This document shows positions 55,427 to 63,948 of a stretch of DNA of 64,000 nt, in pieces. The notes under the pieces were generated by a model that had not been told where the DNA came from, made no database searches, and saw nothing but the letters and a program-made list of their open reading frames with translations. Made by a program: the position numbers and the translations under genes. Source of the stretch: Ferranicluibacter quercicola. GTDB taxonomy: Bacteria; Pseudomonadota; Alphaproteobacteria; Rhizobiales; Rhizobiaceae. Numbering within the stretch: position 1 is the first letter of the stretch; every line of letters begins with the position of its first letter. The stretch covers positions 248,001-312,000 of the forward strand of contig NZ_JAJOZR010000005.1 in NCBI RefSeq assembly GCF_021168455.1, read 5' to 3'.

Positions 55427-56957
55427 GACGCAGCGCCTCCGAAGATCCCGTGACGTCGGCAAGGACGGCATCGACGCTCGTCTCGGCCGTGACGCGTTCG
55501 GCCGCGATGCGCCCGCGGAAGAGCACAAGGATGCGGTCGGTGATGCCCAGCAGCTCCGGCAGGTCGGTCGACAGCACGATGACGCCGGCGCCGCGCGCGG
55601 CAAGGTCGGCGATCAGCTGGTAGATCTCCACCTTCGCGCCGACATCCACGCCGACGGTCGGCTCGTCGAGCAGGTAGATTTCCGAATGGCGGCTCAGCCA
55701 CTTGGCGATCGCCACCTTCTGCTGGTTGCCGCCCGACAGGGTGCGCACCAGCGCGCCGCTGCCGTCGGTCTTGATCTGCAGGCGTTCGACCAGCCGGCGC
55801 GCCTCCGCCGTCTCCGTATCGGCATCGAGAAGCCCGAAGTGGGTGAAACGATCGAGGCTCGCCAGCGTGATGTTTTCGGCCACGCTGAGGTCGAGCGCCA
55901 CCCCATGGCGGCGGCGATCTTCGGGCACGAGGGCGAGGCGCCGACGCGCGGCCTGTGCCGGCGTCTTCGTCCAGACCGTCTCGCCATTCACCTCGACGCG
56001 TCCCGAGGCCGGCTGCTCCAGCCCGAACAGGGTGCGGACCAGATCTTTCGCGCCCGAACCGAGAAGCCCCGTCAGACCGAGCACCTCGCCGCGGCGCAGC
56101 GCGAAGCTCACATTCTCGTAGCGGCCGGACGCGCTCAGCCCTTCGACCCGCAGCAGCGTCGCGCGGAGCGCGGCGGTCCGCTTCGGGTAGAGTTCGCCGA
56201 TCTCGCGATTGACCATGAGACCCGCGATTTCGGAGGCGGACGTCTGCGCCACCGGCTTCGTCGCGACGTCGCGGCCGTTGCGCAACACGGTGACCGTGTC
56301 GCAAAGATCCTCGATCTCGCCGAGATAGTGCGAAATATAGATGACCGTGATGCCGTCGTCGCGCAGGCGCCGGATCAGCCTGAAGAGCATGTCGGCCTCG
56401 CGGCGGACGAGTGCGGCGGTCGGCTCGTCGAACACGAGAACCTTCGGCGCGTGCAGCAGGGCGCGGGTGATCTGAACGATCTGCTTTTCGGCCGTCGACA
56501 GTTCGGCGATGAGCGCGGATGTCGGCAGGCGCAGGCCGAAATAGCGATCGAGAACCTCGGCGGCACGCCGCTGCATCAGCCGACGGTCGAGAAACGGCGT
56601 CCCCGCGATGCGCGGCTCGCGGCCGAGAAACAGCGATTCGCCGACCGTGAAGGTCGGCACCAGCAGGCGGTCCTGGTGGATGAAATGGATGCCGAGCGCC
56701 TCGACGTCATGCGGCGTCAGATGATCGTGGACGATGCCGTCGATCGCGATCTCGCCGGCATCCGCCCGGTGCAGCCCGGCGAGCAGCTTGATCAGCGTCG
56801 ATTTTCCCGCGCCGTTCTGCCCCACGAGACCGTGCACCGAACCGCGCGCGACCGTCAGCGACACGCCGGACAGTGCCTTCGTCCCGCCAAAGCTTTTTTC
56901 GATTCCGGTCAACCTGATGATCGGGCGGATGATCTCATCCTCTTGCGGCGACGCCAT
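55416..56957 (-). CDS. ABC transporter ATPase, CUT2 (RbsA) type
   Basis: 513 residues with two ABC domains. First: 'GQNGAGKSTLIKLLAG' Walker A, 'ELSTAEKQIVQITRAL' signature, 'VLVFDEPTAAL' Walker B. Second: degenerate Walker A 'GLLGSGAKDLVRTLFG' and 'LSGGNQQKVAIAKWL' signature, the RbsA/XylG arrangement. Powers uptake through the two RbsC-like permeases. Confidence 0.92.
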   Translation of the reverse strand: MASPQEDEIIRPIIRLTGIEKSFGGTKALSGVSLTVARGSVHGLVGQNGAGKSTLIKLLAGLHRADAGEIAIDGIVHDHLTPHDVEALGIHFIHQDRLLVPTFTVGESLFLGREPRIAGTPFLDRRLMQRRAAEVLDRYFGLRLPTSALIAELSTAEKQIVQITRALLHAPKVLVFDEPTAALVRREADMLFRLIRRLRDDGITVIYISHYLGEIEDLCDTVTVLRNGRDVATKPVAQTSASEIAGLMVNREIGELYPKRTAALRATLLRVEGLSASGRYENVSFALRRGEVLGLTGLLGSGAKDLVRTLFGLEQPASGRVEVNGETVWTKTPAQAARRRLALVPEDRRRHGVALDLSVAENITLASLDRFTHFGLLDADTETAEARRLVERLQIKTDGSGALVRTLSGGNQQKVAIAKWLSRHSEIYLLDEPTVGVDVGAKVEIYQLIADLAARGAGVIVLSTDLPELLGITDRILVLFRGRIAAERVTAETSVDAVLADVTGSSEALRHVG

Positions 56958-57046
56958 TTCGCAAACTCCTGCCAGACAGTCTCAACGACACACGATCGGG
57001 GACCGCGACCCTGATGGCCACGGTCCCCGGGGACGGCTGGGGAGGA

Positions 57047-58060
57047 TCAGCCGATACCGAGTTTCTTGGTGACGTCGTTGACGTTCGCCTTGTTGGCGAG
57101 AAGCGCGGGGACGTAGGTCTCGCGCGGCAGCGTCTCTCCGGCGAGCAGACGGGCGACGTTGCGGATGGCCGTGCGGCCGAGCTCGGCCGGCTGCTGGGCG
57201 ACGTCTGCGGCGGCCGGCGACGCCGGGTCCGCCACCAGCTGCAGCACTTCGGGGCTGCCATCCACGCCATAGGTGCGGATCTCGGTGCGGCCGGCCGCCG
57301 CCAGCGCCTGCGTCGCGCCCAGCTGCGGGATGTCCCAGGCCGACCAGATCGCCTTGATCGAGCCCTTCTCGGGATATTTGTTGAGGATGGCGGTGATCTG
57401 CGTGAAGGCGTCCTGCACCGTGTTCGGAATGATGTCGCGGAGCTCGGGCTCGAGGATCTTCACCTTGGGGAAGTACTTCACCACATTGACCAGCTGGTCG
57501 TAGCGGATGGCGCAGGGCGTGACGCCGTAGAAGCCGTTGAACACGACGATATTGCCCTCGCCGCCGATGTCCGACACGAGCTGCAGGGCCAGATCCTTGC
57601 CGATGCCCCAGTTGTCGGAGGTCGAGTTGTTCAGCGAATGCGTCGAACCGACATCGATCGTCAGCACCGGAATGCCGGCATCGCGCGCCTTCTTCAGCCA
57701 GGGATCGATCACCGTCAGCGTGCCGAGCAGCTGGACGATCGCATCCGGCTTCTGCGCGATCAGCGTCTGCAACTGCGACACGAGCTTGCCGTCGTTGCGG
57801 CCGGCATCCACCGCGATCGGCTCGCCGCCGAGCCGCTTCACTTCCTCGATCTGGGCATTGTAGGCCTGCAGGTCGAAGAAGTGGTCCGTGCCCGCCGTGC
57901 TGATGCCGATGCGCTTGCCCTTCAGCGAGCCCTCGGCTGCCGAGGCGAAAGCGGATGTGCCGCTGAGAAGCGTCGTGCCTGCCGCAGCAACGCCGGCAAC
58001 CGCCGACCACTTCAGGATTTCGCGTCGGCCAAACCAGCCGCGTGCCCCATTATCACTCAT
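57047..58060 (-). CDS. Sugar-type periplasmic binding protein
   Basis: 337 residues. N-terminus 'GRREILKWSAVAGVAAAGTTLLSG' (broken) is a probable Tat leader, cleaved near 'AFASAAEG'. Mature part starts 'GKRIGISTAGTDHFFDLQAYNAQIEEVKRLGG', the periplasmic binding protein 4 (RbsB-like) fold with 'DAIVQLLGTLTVIDPWLKKARDAGIPVLTIDVG'-type strand order. Heads the importer-sfnB-dmoA unit, so its ligand is probably a sulfur compound, perhaps sugar- or amino-acid-linked. 89 bp before the ATPase gene. Confidence 0.88.
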   Translation of the reverse strand: MSDNGARGWFGRREILKWSAVAGVAAAGTTLLSGTSAFASAAEGSLKGKRIGISTAGTDHFFDLQAYNAQIEEVKRLGGEPIAVDAGRNDGKLVSQLQTLIAQKPDAIVQLLGTLTVIDPWLKKARDAGIPVLTIDVGSTHSLNNSTSDNWGIGKDLALQLVSDIGGEGNIVVFNGFYGVTPCAIRYDQLVNVVKYFPKVKILEPELRDIIPNTVQDAFTQITAILNKYPEKGSIKAIWSAWDIPQLGATQALAAAGRTEIRTYGVDGSPEVLQLVADPASPAAADVAQQPAELGRTAIRNVARLLAGETLPRETYVPALLANKANVNDVTKKLGIG

Positions 58061-58093
58061 GTCCCCGTCTCCAAATCCATCACTTCGATAATG

Positions 58094-58110
58094 TCTATCG
58101 TTTCAGTAGA
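58094..58110. promoter_or_regulatory. TCTAT-CGTTTCA-GTAGA inverted repeat
   Basis: 5-7-5 dyad (one mismatch), 34 bases upstream of the binding-protein start, suited to control the six-gene unit. Second best match to the perfect dyad at 36419. Confidence 0.45.
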
Positions 58111-58274
58111 TTGGATGGCTTTCGAGGAAGCGGATTTTGTTTGAGAGGCGTTCCAGAGAAACGATCACTCTTTTTAGGGCACGCGAGGAAACGCTGCGAA
58201 TGCCGCATGGCTCCCGCCCGGAAACGGCCGGACGGGACGTGGGATGGACGACGATCGCGCCGCAGCGTTGACGC

Positions 58275-59297
58275 TCAGGCGACCTTGACGACCAGCTTGC
58301 CGAAGTTGCGGCCCTCCAGAAGCCCGATGAAGGCCTGCGGCGCGTTCTCGAGCCCCTCGACGACGTCTTCGCGATAGCGCAGCCGTCCATCGGCGATCCA
58401 GCCGGCGGCGTCCTTCAGGAAAGTGTCGCGCTGGTCGCTGAACTCGGTCTGGATGAAGCCGCGGATCTGCAGGCTGCGGCTGAGCACCTGCCGCATGAAG
58501 CCGGGCAGTCGATCCGGACCGTCCTGCGCCTGTCCGTCCTGGTTGTAATGCGCGATGAGGCCGCAGACCGGCACCCGCGCATAGGTGTTGAGCAGCGGGA
58601 ATACCGCCTCGAAGACGTGACCGCCGACATTCTCGAAATAGACGTCGATACCATTCGGGCAGGCCGCCTTCAGTTGCTCGGCGAAATCCGGCGCCCGGTG
58701 GTCCACCGCGACATCGAAGCCCAGCTCCTCCCGCAGGAAAGCACACTTGTCCGGCCCGCCGGCGATGCCCACCGCGCGCGCGCCCTTGATGCGGGCGATC
58801 TGTCCGACGACGGAGCCGACGGCACCGCTGGCTGCAGCCACCACCACCGTCTCGCCCGGCTTCGGCTGGCCGATGGTCAGCAGTCCGGCATAGGCGGTGA
58901 AGCCCGGCATACCGAGAACCCCGAGGGCCGTCGAGATGGGTGCCGTATCCGGATCGAGCTTGCGCAGCCCCTTACCGTCGGACAGCGCATAGGACTGCCA
59001 GCCGGAATGGGAGAGGACGATATCGCCGGGCTTGAAATCGGCATGGTTCGAGCGGACGACCTCGGCCACCGTGCCGCCCTCCATCACGTTGCCGATCTCG
59101 ACCGGCTTGGCATAGGATTTTGCCGTGCTCATCCGCCCGCGCATATAGGGGTCGAGCGAGAGATGCAGGATCTTCAACAGCACCTCGCCCTCGGAGGGCT
59201 GGGGCACGGGCACCTGCTCGATGTGGAAATCCTCCGCGACCGGCGCGCCCTGCGGCCGGCGGGCCAGCGTGATCCGTGTGTTCGTGAGGTCTGTCAT
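58275..59297 (-). CDS. CurA-like NADP-dependent oxidoreductase
   Basis: 340 residues, medium-chain reductase of the leukotriene B4 12-hydroxydehydrogenase/CurA type. 'LSLDPYMRGRM', 'GVLGMPGFTAYAGLLTIG', 'VVAAASGAVGSVVGQIARIKG' (Rossmann), 'DVYFENVGG' and 'YNQD' near 'GLIAHYN' are diagnostic. Reduces conjugated enones with NADPH. Start at 59297 follows AAGGAAG. Confidence 0.9.
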   Translation of the reverse strand: MTDLTNTRITLARRPQGAPVAEDFHIEQVPVPQPSEGEVLLKILHLSLDPYMRGRMSTAKSYAKPVEIGNVMEGGTVAEVVRSNHADFKPGDIVLSHSGWQSYALSDGKGLRKLDPDTAPISTALGVLGMPGFTAYAGLLTIGQPKPGETVVVAAASGAVGSVVGQIARIKGARAVGIAGGPDKCAFLREELGFDVAVDHRAPDFAEQLKAACPNGIDVYFENVGGHVFEAVFPLLNTYARVPVCGLIAHYNQDGQAQDGPDRLPGFMRQVLSRSLQIRGFIQTEFSDQRDTFLKDAAGWIADGRLRYREDVVEGLENAPQAFIGLLEGRNFGKLVVKVA

Positions 59298-59406
59298 AGC
59301 GTCTTCCTTGCTGTCTCCGCCGATGCGGCGGATCGGCGGAACGTCCACCGATTGTCAGGCTCTGACATAGGCCGCAAAGCCGAAGGTGCAACGTTTCCGC
59401 GTCGTC

Positions 59407-60240
59407 TCAGGCACCAGCCACGGGGTAACCGAGCGCCCGCGCGCCCTCGGCAAGTGCGGCCAGCGGCGCGTAATCCGCATCCTCGAGACGGGCGAAACCG
59501 ACAAGGCCGAGCTGATCGCGCACCCTTTCCAGGGCCGGATCGGCCGCCGCGGCATCGAGCACCTGCCGGAGAAGCGCCACCTCCGCGTCGGGCGCGGACA
59601 GGCGGGTGATCAGCGGCAGGCCCGGCCCCTTCATCGTCTCGCCGAGCACCCGGATGCCGGCCAGGCGGCGGGGGTCGAAGCGGAGGATGTTGGCATAGGT
59701 GATGCCATCGATCGCCGCGATATCCGCCGCACCTTCGCGCACCGCATCGATGCTGGCGGCATGGCTGCCGGTCTGGAGCGAGGCACTGAAAAAGTGGCCG
59801 CCCACGGCCAGCGGCGCGACCACGGCGCGGAAGAGATTGGCGCCGGAATTGCTGTCGGACTGGTTGATGGCGGCACGGGCACCTTTCAGGTCGATCAGCG
59901 CGGTCGCCGTGCTGTTGCTGCGCACGATGAGAAAGCTGCACATGTCCGACCCGTCGCACCCGGGATGGCGATAGACCGGCGTCGCGACGAGCCGCACCCT
60001 GCCCCGCAGCCGGCTGACGAAGGGAAAGCCGCAGGTCTGGGCCAGCAGCAGATCCGGCCGCAGCCAGGCCTCGTCGTAAGGCAGCGTCGAAAGCGCCCCG
60101 GGCACGCCTGCCAGACCCTCGGCGCGAAGCCTGTCGCGGAGATAATGCCAGAGCTCTGCCGTTGCCGCCGCCACGGGCTCCGGGCTCGCATACATGGCGA
60201 GGCTGGCGAGACGCGGCGCGACGTTCAGGATCTGCGGCAT
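59407..60240 (-). CDS. PhnD-like protein without signal peptide
   Basis: 277 residues of the PhnD/SsuA2 type II binding-protein fold: 'LPYDEAWLRPDLLLAQTCGFPFV', 'GCDGSDMCSFLIVRSNS', 'AINQSDSNSGANLFRAVVAP' and 'DAVREGAADIAAIDGITYANI'. Members normally bind phosphate, phosphite or phosphonate outside the membrane, but no signal or membrane anchor is present here, so it is probably cytoplasmic, acting as a sensor or an enzyme-like relative. Third gene of metY-desaturase-PhnD (39 bp after the desaturase). Confidence 0.8.
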   Translation of the reverse strand: MPQILNVAPRLASLAMYASPEPVAAATAELWHYLRDRLRAEGLAGVPGALSTLPYDEAWLRPDLLLAQTCGFPFVSRLRGRVRLVATPVYRHPGCDGSDMCSFLIVRSNSTATALIDLKGARAAINQSDSNSGANLFRAVVAPLAVGGHFFSASLQTGSHAASIDAVREGAADIAAIDGITYANILRFDPRRLAGIRVLGETMKGPGLPLITRLSAPDAEVALLRQVLDAAAADPALERVRDQLGLVGFARLEDADYAPLAALAEGARALGYPVAGA

Positions 60241-60279
60241 AGGCTCCCTTCGCCAATGGATGCCGCCGCGTCGCCCCGC

Positions 60280-61224
60280 TCAGGCGGAATGATGCGGATG
60301 CGTGATGCGGTCGTGCGGCCGCAGGAGGAAGCGGCGGGCGACATCGAGATAGCCGTTGTAGACCAGACCGCCATTCGCCGCCACCAGCGCCTCCCGGTCG
60401 CGCCGATAGATGGCCGGCAGGCGATACCAGGGCAGGCCGGGCTTGCGGTGATGCAGCACATGCAGGTTGTTGAACAGGAAGACCGGTCCGAAGATGCGGC
60501 TGTTCTCCACGATCGCGGTCCGCTCCGCCTCCGCCTCGGCAAAGCGGTGCTCGGCATAGGACCGCAGCCGCGTGATGGCGGCTCCGGGATAGACGAAGCC
60601 GAAGAAGTAGAGCCAGAACGGCATGCCGCAGATGGCGACGACCCAGGTGAGGACCAGCGCGACGCCCACCGCATGCAGCGCCCAGATGCGCCGACGACCG
60701 GCCTCGTTGCGCCAGACGAGCCGCGCCTCGCCGGCCAGAAAGCTGGCCAGCATCACCGCAGGCCCGATCGTCAGCCGCCCGAGCAGCGTCAGGTTCCACT
60801 GCGCCAGCCGCTTGCCCGCACGCCCGAGGCTCAGCCACATGGCCTGCGTGAAATAGGAGGATTCGGGATCCTCCACCGGATCGGTCAGGAATTCGTCCCT
60901 GTGGTGGTCGAGATGGCTGTCCTTGTAGATCGGATAGGGCAGCCACAGCGACAGCGGCACGGAGCCGATCGCATCGTTGATGCGCCGGCTGCGCGTCGGG
61001 TGATGGTGGATGACCTCATGCTGCAGCGAGGCGTGCCACGCGATCAGCAATCCGCCGATGACCACCACAAGCGGCAGCGGCAACACCGCCCACCACCACG
61101 TCACCGCCAGAAAGCCGCCGTGAATGCCGACAGCGAGAAGAACCGTCGGCCATTCCACCCGGAGACCCGGGTCCGCGCGCGAAACGGGCGGTGGCGTGAA
61201 GCGGTGCGTGGCAGTCTCGGTCAT
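60280..61224 (-). CDS. Fatty-acid-desaturase-family membrane di-iron enzyme
   Basis: 314 residues. The three His boxes are H69-x3-HHH ('HEVIHHH'), H104-LD-HH ('HLDHH') and 'HVLHHRKP' near residue 254; four or so membrane helices lie between them. Family members desaturate or hydroxylate lipids, carotenoids or small alkyl chains with O2. Second gene of the metY unit, 29 bp after metY, an unusual partnership. Confidence 0.88.
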   Translation of the reverse strand: MTETATHRFTPPPVSRADPGLRVEWPTVLLAVGIHGGFLAVTWWWAVLPLPLVVVIGGLLIAWHASLQHEVIHHHPTRSRRINDAIGSVPLSLWLPYPIYKDSHLDHHRDEFLTDPVEDPESSYFTQAMWLSLGRAGKRLAQWNLTLLGRLTIGPAVMLASFLAGEARLVWRNEAGRRRIWALHAVGVALVLTWVVAICGMPFWLYFFGFVYPGAAITRLRSYAEHRFAEAEAERTAIVENSRIFGPVFLFNNLHVLHHRKPGLPWYRLPAIYRRDREALVAANGGLVYNGYLDVARRFLLRPHDRITHPHHSA

Positions 61225-61253
61225 CGATGTCCCCCTGTTCTTCGCGTGTGTCG

Positions 61254-62627
61254 TCAGGCCGCGTCGATCGCCTGGCGCAGATCGGCGATGATATCGTCGG
61301 GATGCTCGATGCCGATCGACAGCCTGACATAGCCAGGGGTCACGCCGGTCGCGCGCTGGTCCTCGACGCTCAGTTGCGAATGCGTCGTGGTCGAGGGATG
61401 GATGGCCAGCGATCGCGCATCGCCGATATTCGCAAGATGATAGAAGAGCGTCAGCGCATCGATGAACCGGCGTCCGGCCTCGCGGCCGCCCTTCAGCTCG
61501 AAGCCCACCAGTGCGCCGAAGCTTCCCGGAACAAAATAGGCCTCCGCCCTTTCACGTGCCTGACCGGTCTGGAACTTCGGGAAGATCACCGTCTCCACCT
61601 TCGGGTGGGAGAGGAGGAAATCGGCCACCTTGATCGCATTGTCATTGTGCTGGCGCAGACGCAGCGGCAGCGTCTCCAGCCCCTGGATCAGGTTGAAGGC
61701 ATTCTGCGGGCTGATGGCGGCCCCGAGGTCCCGCAGCAGCACGGCACGCGCCCGCAGGATATAAGGGTGGAAACCGATCGCATCCGCCTTCTCGATCCAG
61801 GTCTTGCCCTGATAGCTCTGGTCGGGCTCGTTGAGGTTCGGGTGCCGCTCGGCCAGATCCCGCCAGGGAAAGGTGCCGCCGTCGATGATCGCGCCGCCGA
61901 TCGAGGTGCCGTGGCCGCCGATATATTTCGTCGTCGAGTAGACCACGATCGCCGCGCCATGCTCCAGCGGTCGGATGATGAGCGGCGCCGCCGTATTGTC
62001 CACGATCAGCGGAATGCCGAAGCGCCGCCCGACGGCCGCGACCTCGGCGATCGGGAACACCTCGAGCTTCGGATTGGGCAGCGATTCCCCGTAATAGGCC
62101 CGCGTCCGGTCGTCGGTCGCGCGTGCGAAGGCCTCAGGATCGGCCGCATCCACGAAGCGGGTCTCGATGCCGAAGCTCTTCAGCGTCGCGGCGAACAGCG
62201 CCCAGGTGCCGCCGTAGAGGCCCGCGGCACTGACGATGTTGTCGCCGTGTCGGGCGAGGTTGAGGATGGAATAGGCGGACGCCGCTTGGCCCGAGGCGAC
62301 GGCCAGTGCCGCGGCACCGCCTTCGATTTCGGCCAGCCGCTGCTCGAAGGCATCCTGCGTCGGATTGGAAATGCGGGAATAGAGATGGCCGGCGGCCTCG
62401 AGCGCAAAGAGCTTGTCGGCCGTCTCGGTGCTGGAGATCTGGAACGACGAGGTCTGATAGATCGGCACCGCCACGGCACCGGTCGCCGGATCGAACCGGA
62501 AGCTGCCGCCATGCAGCGCCAGCGTCTCGGGATGCCGGCTCCTGAAGGTCGGCGCACCCGTCGGCACGCTCGGTTCCTGGCGTGCGCTCTGCTGTTCTGC
62601 GAGGTCTGGTGGCTGGTGGATCGTCAT
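61254..62627 (-). CDS. metY: O-acetylhomoserine aminocarboxypropyltransferase (MetY)
   Basis: 457 residues, Cys/Met metabolism PLP enzyme. 'TLALHGGSFRFDPATGAVAVPIYQTSSF' (broken), 'SRISNPTQDAFEQRLAEIEGG', 'IPLIVDNTAAPLI', 'VYSTTKYIGGHGTSIGG' with the PLP Lys, and 'SIGIEHPDDIIADL' are typical of MetY. Joins O-acetylhomoserine with sulfide (or methanethiol) to give homocysteine (or methionine). First gene of the unit; a TCTAT-N7-GTGTA element lies about 70 bases upstream. Confidence 0.93.
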   Translation of the reverse strand: MTIHQPPDLAEQQSARQEPSVPTGAPTFRSRHPETLALHGGSFRFDPATGAVAVPIYQTSSFQISSTETADKLFALEAAGHLYSRISNPTQDAFEQRLAEIEGGAAALAVASGQAASAYSILNLARHGDNIVSAAGLYGGTWALFAATLKSFGIETRFVDAADPEAFARATDDRTRAYYGESLPNPKLEVFPIAEVAAVGRRFGIPLIVDNTAAPLIIRPLEHGAAIVVYSTTKYIGGHGTSIGGAIIDGGTFPWRDLAERHPNLNEPDQSYQGKTWIEKADAIGFHPYILRARAVLLRDLGAAISPQNAFNLIQGLETLPLRLRQHNDNAIKVADFLLSHPKVETVIFPKFQTGQARERAEAYFVPGSFGALVGFELKGGREAGRRFIDALTLFYHLANIGDARSLAIHPSTTTHSQLSVEDQRATGVTPGYVRLSIGIEHPDDIIADLRQAIDAA

Positions 62628-62696
62628 GACGCTGTCTCCCGTGGAAGTCGGATGATCGGGTTGCCGATGCAGACAGCGTAGGGCCAGGCCTAAAAA

Positions 62697-62713
62697 TACA
62701 CAGTTTTAATAGA
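62697..62713 (-). promoter_or_regulatory. TCTAT-TAAAACT-GTGTA element before metY
   Basis: Read on the reverse strand, 70 bases before the metY ATG. Left half matches the consensus, right half differs from GTAGA at two positions. Confidence 0.4.
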
Positions 62714-62926
62714 CTATTTTTACGCGCATATGTGAAATCGCTTTCTCACGCGCGGCGTTCCCGCGAAACGCTATCGGCGAGACGGTGACCCACGGCGCGT
62801 CTGCGACCGCCGATCGGCCGACCATGGTGGATGCTTTGCGTAAGCGCTCGCATCGGCACAAACACATGCTCGCGAGGCCGTAAAAAAGAGCATGCGATAT
62901 CTGTCATCGGCAGGCTCCACGCTTAG

Positions 62927-62943
62927 TCTACGGAGAAACTCAG
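62927..62943 (+). promoter_or_regulatory. TCTAC-GGAGAAA-CTCAG element before the ssuA-like gene
   Basis: 52 bases before the ATG at 62995. Left half conserved; right half CTCAG as in the site before the DszC-like gene. Confidence 0.35.
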
Positions 62944-62994
62944 TTTCCCGGGGTCGCCCTCCGGGATTTTCGGACCCGCGACGGAGCACATTTC

Positions 62995-63948
62995 ATGCTG
63001 ATCACCAGACGTTCCCTCACCGCCGCTTTGGCCGGCACGGCACTTCTTCCCCTCCTCGGCACCTTGCCCGCCCGGGCAGCCGACAAGGTGATCCGCGTCG
63101 GCTACCAGAAATACGGCACGCTGGTGCTGCTGAAGGGCAAGGGCATTCTGGAGAAGAAGCTGGAGACGATCGGCTACACGGTGGAATGGTCCGAATTCCC
63201 GGCAGGACCGCAGCTGCTGGAAGCGCTGAACGTCGGCGCCGTCGATTTCGGCTCGACCGGCGAGACGCCGCCGATCTTCGCGCAGGCCGCCGGCGCGCCG
63301 CTCGTCTACGTCGCCCACGAGCCGCCGGCGCCCCGCGGCGAGGCGATCCTCGTGCCCGCCGACAGCCCCATCAAGACCGTCGCCGATCTCAAGGGCAAGA
63401 ACGTCGCGCTGAACAAGGGCTCGAACGTCCACTTCCTGCTGGTCAAGGCACTGGAGGAAGCAGGCCTTGCCTATACCGATATCAAGACCTCGTTCCTGCC
63501 GCCGGCCGACGCCCGCGCCGCCTTCGAACAGGGCGCCGTCGATGCCTGGGTGATCTGGGATCCCTTCCAGGCCGCCGCCGAAGCCGCCATCGGCGCCCGC
63601 ACGCTGCGCAACGGCGAGAACCTTGTGCCCAACCACCAGTTCTACCTGAGCACCAAGACCTTCGTGGACGCGCATGCCGAAGCGCTCGACGTCACGATCG
63701 CCGCCATCGGCGAGATCGACCAGTGGGCAAAGGCGAACGCCGCGGCCGCCGCGCAGGAGCTCGCCCCCATCGTCGGCATTCCCGGCGATATCCTCGCCGT
63801 CGCGCTCGAACGCCAGTCCTTCGGCGTCACGCCTCTCAGCGAAGCCGTCGTCGCGCAGCAGCAGGCGATCGCCGATACGTTCCACACGCTCGGCCTCATC
63901 CCCGCGCCGATCGTCATTGCCGACAACGTTCGCAAGGGTGGTGCCTGA
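62995..63948 (+). CDS. Aliphatic sulfonate-type substrate-binding protein
   Basis: 317 residues. Twin-arginine-like leader 'MLITRRSLTAALAGTALLP', cleavage after 'LPARA'. Mature protein: 'VIRVGYQKYGTLVLLKGKGILEKKL', 'EWSEFPAGPQLLEALNVGAVDFGSTGETPPIFAQAAGA' (broken), 'VALNKGSNVHFLLVKALEEAG', 'AFEQGAVDAWVIWDPF', the SsuA pattern. Binds alkanesulfonates for import. GGAG precedes the ATG. Its stop overlaps the next start (ATGA). Confidence 0.9.
   Translation: MLITRRSLTAALAGTALLPLLGTLPARAADKVIRVGYQKYGTLVLLKGKGILEKKLETIGYTVEWSEFPAGPQLLEALNVGAVDFGSTGETPPIFAQAAGAPLVYVAHEPPAPRGEAILVPADSPIKTVADLKGKNVALNKGSNVHFLLVKALEEAGLAYTDIKTSFLPPADARAAFEQGAVDAWVIWDPFQAAAEAAIGARTLRNGENLVPNHQFYLSTKTFVDAHAEALDVTIAAIGEIDQWAKANAAAAAQELAPIVGIPGDILAVALERQSFGVTPLSEAVVAQQQAIADTFHTLGLIPAPIVIADNVRKGGA

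Larger units (their letters stand above)
62628..62994. other. Divergent gap metY/ssuA-like gene
   Basis: 367 bp without a gene. Contains two sites of the TCTAY family (62697-62713 on the metY side, 62927-62943 on the sulfonate side) in AT-rich patches, so it probably holds both promoters. Confidence 0.5.

Noticed and set aside
55101..57014. Forward open frame of 637 codons
   Set aside because: Antisense to the CUT2 permease and ATPase genes.
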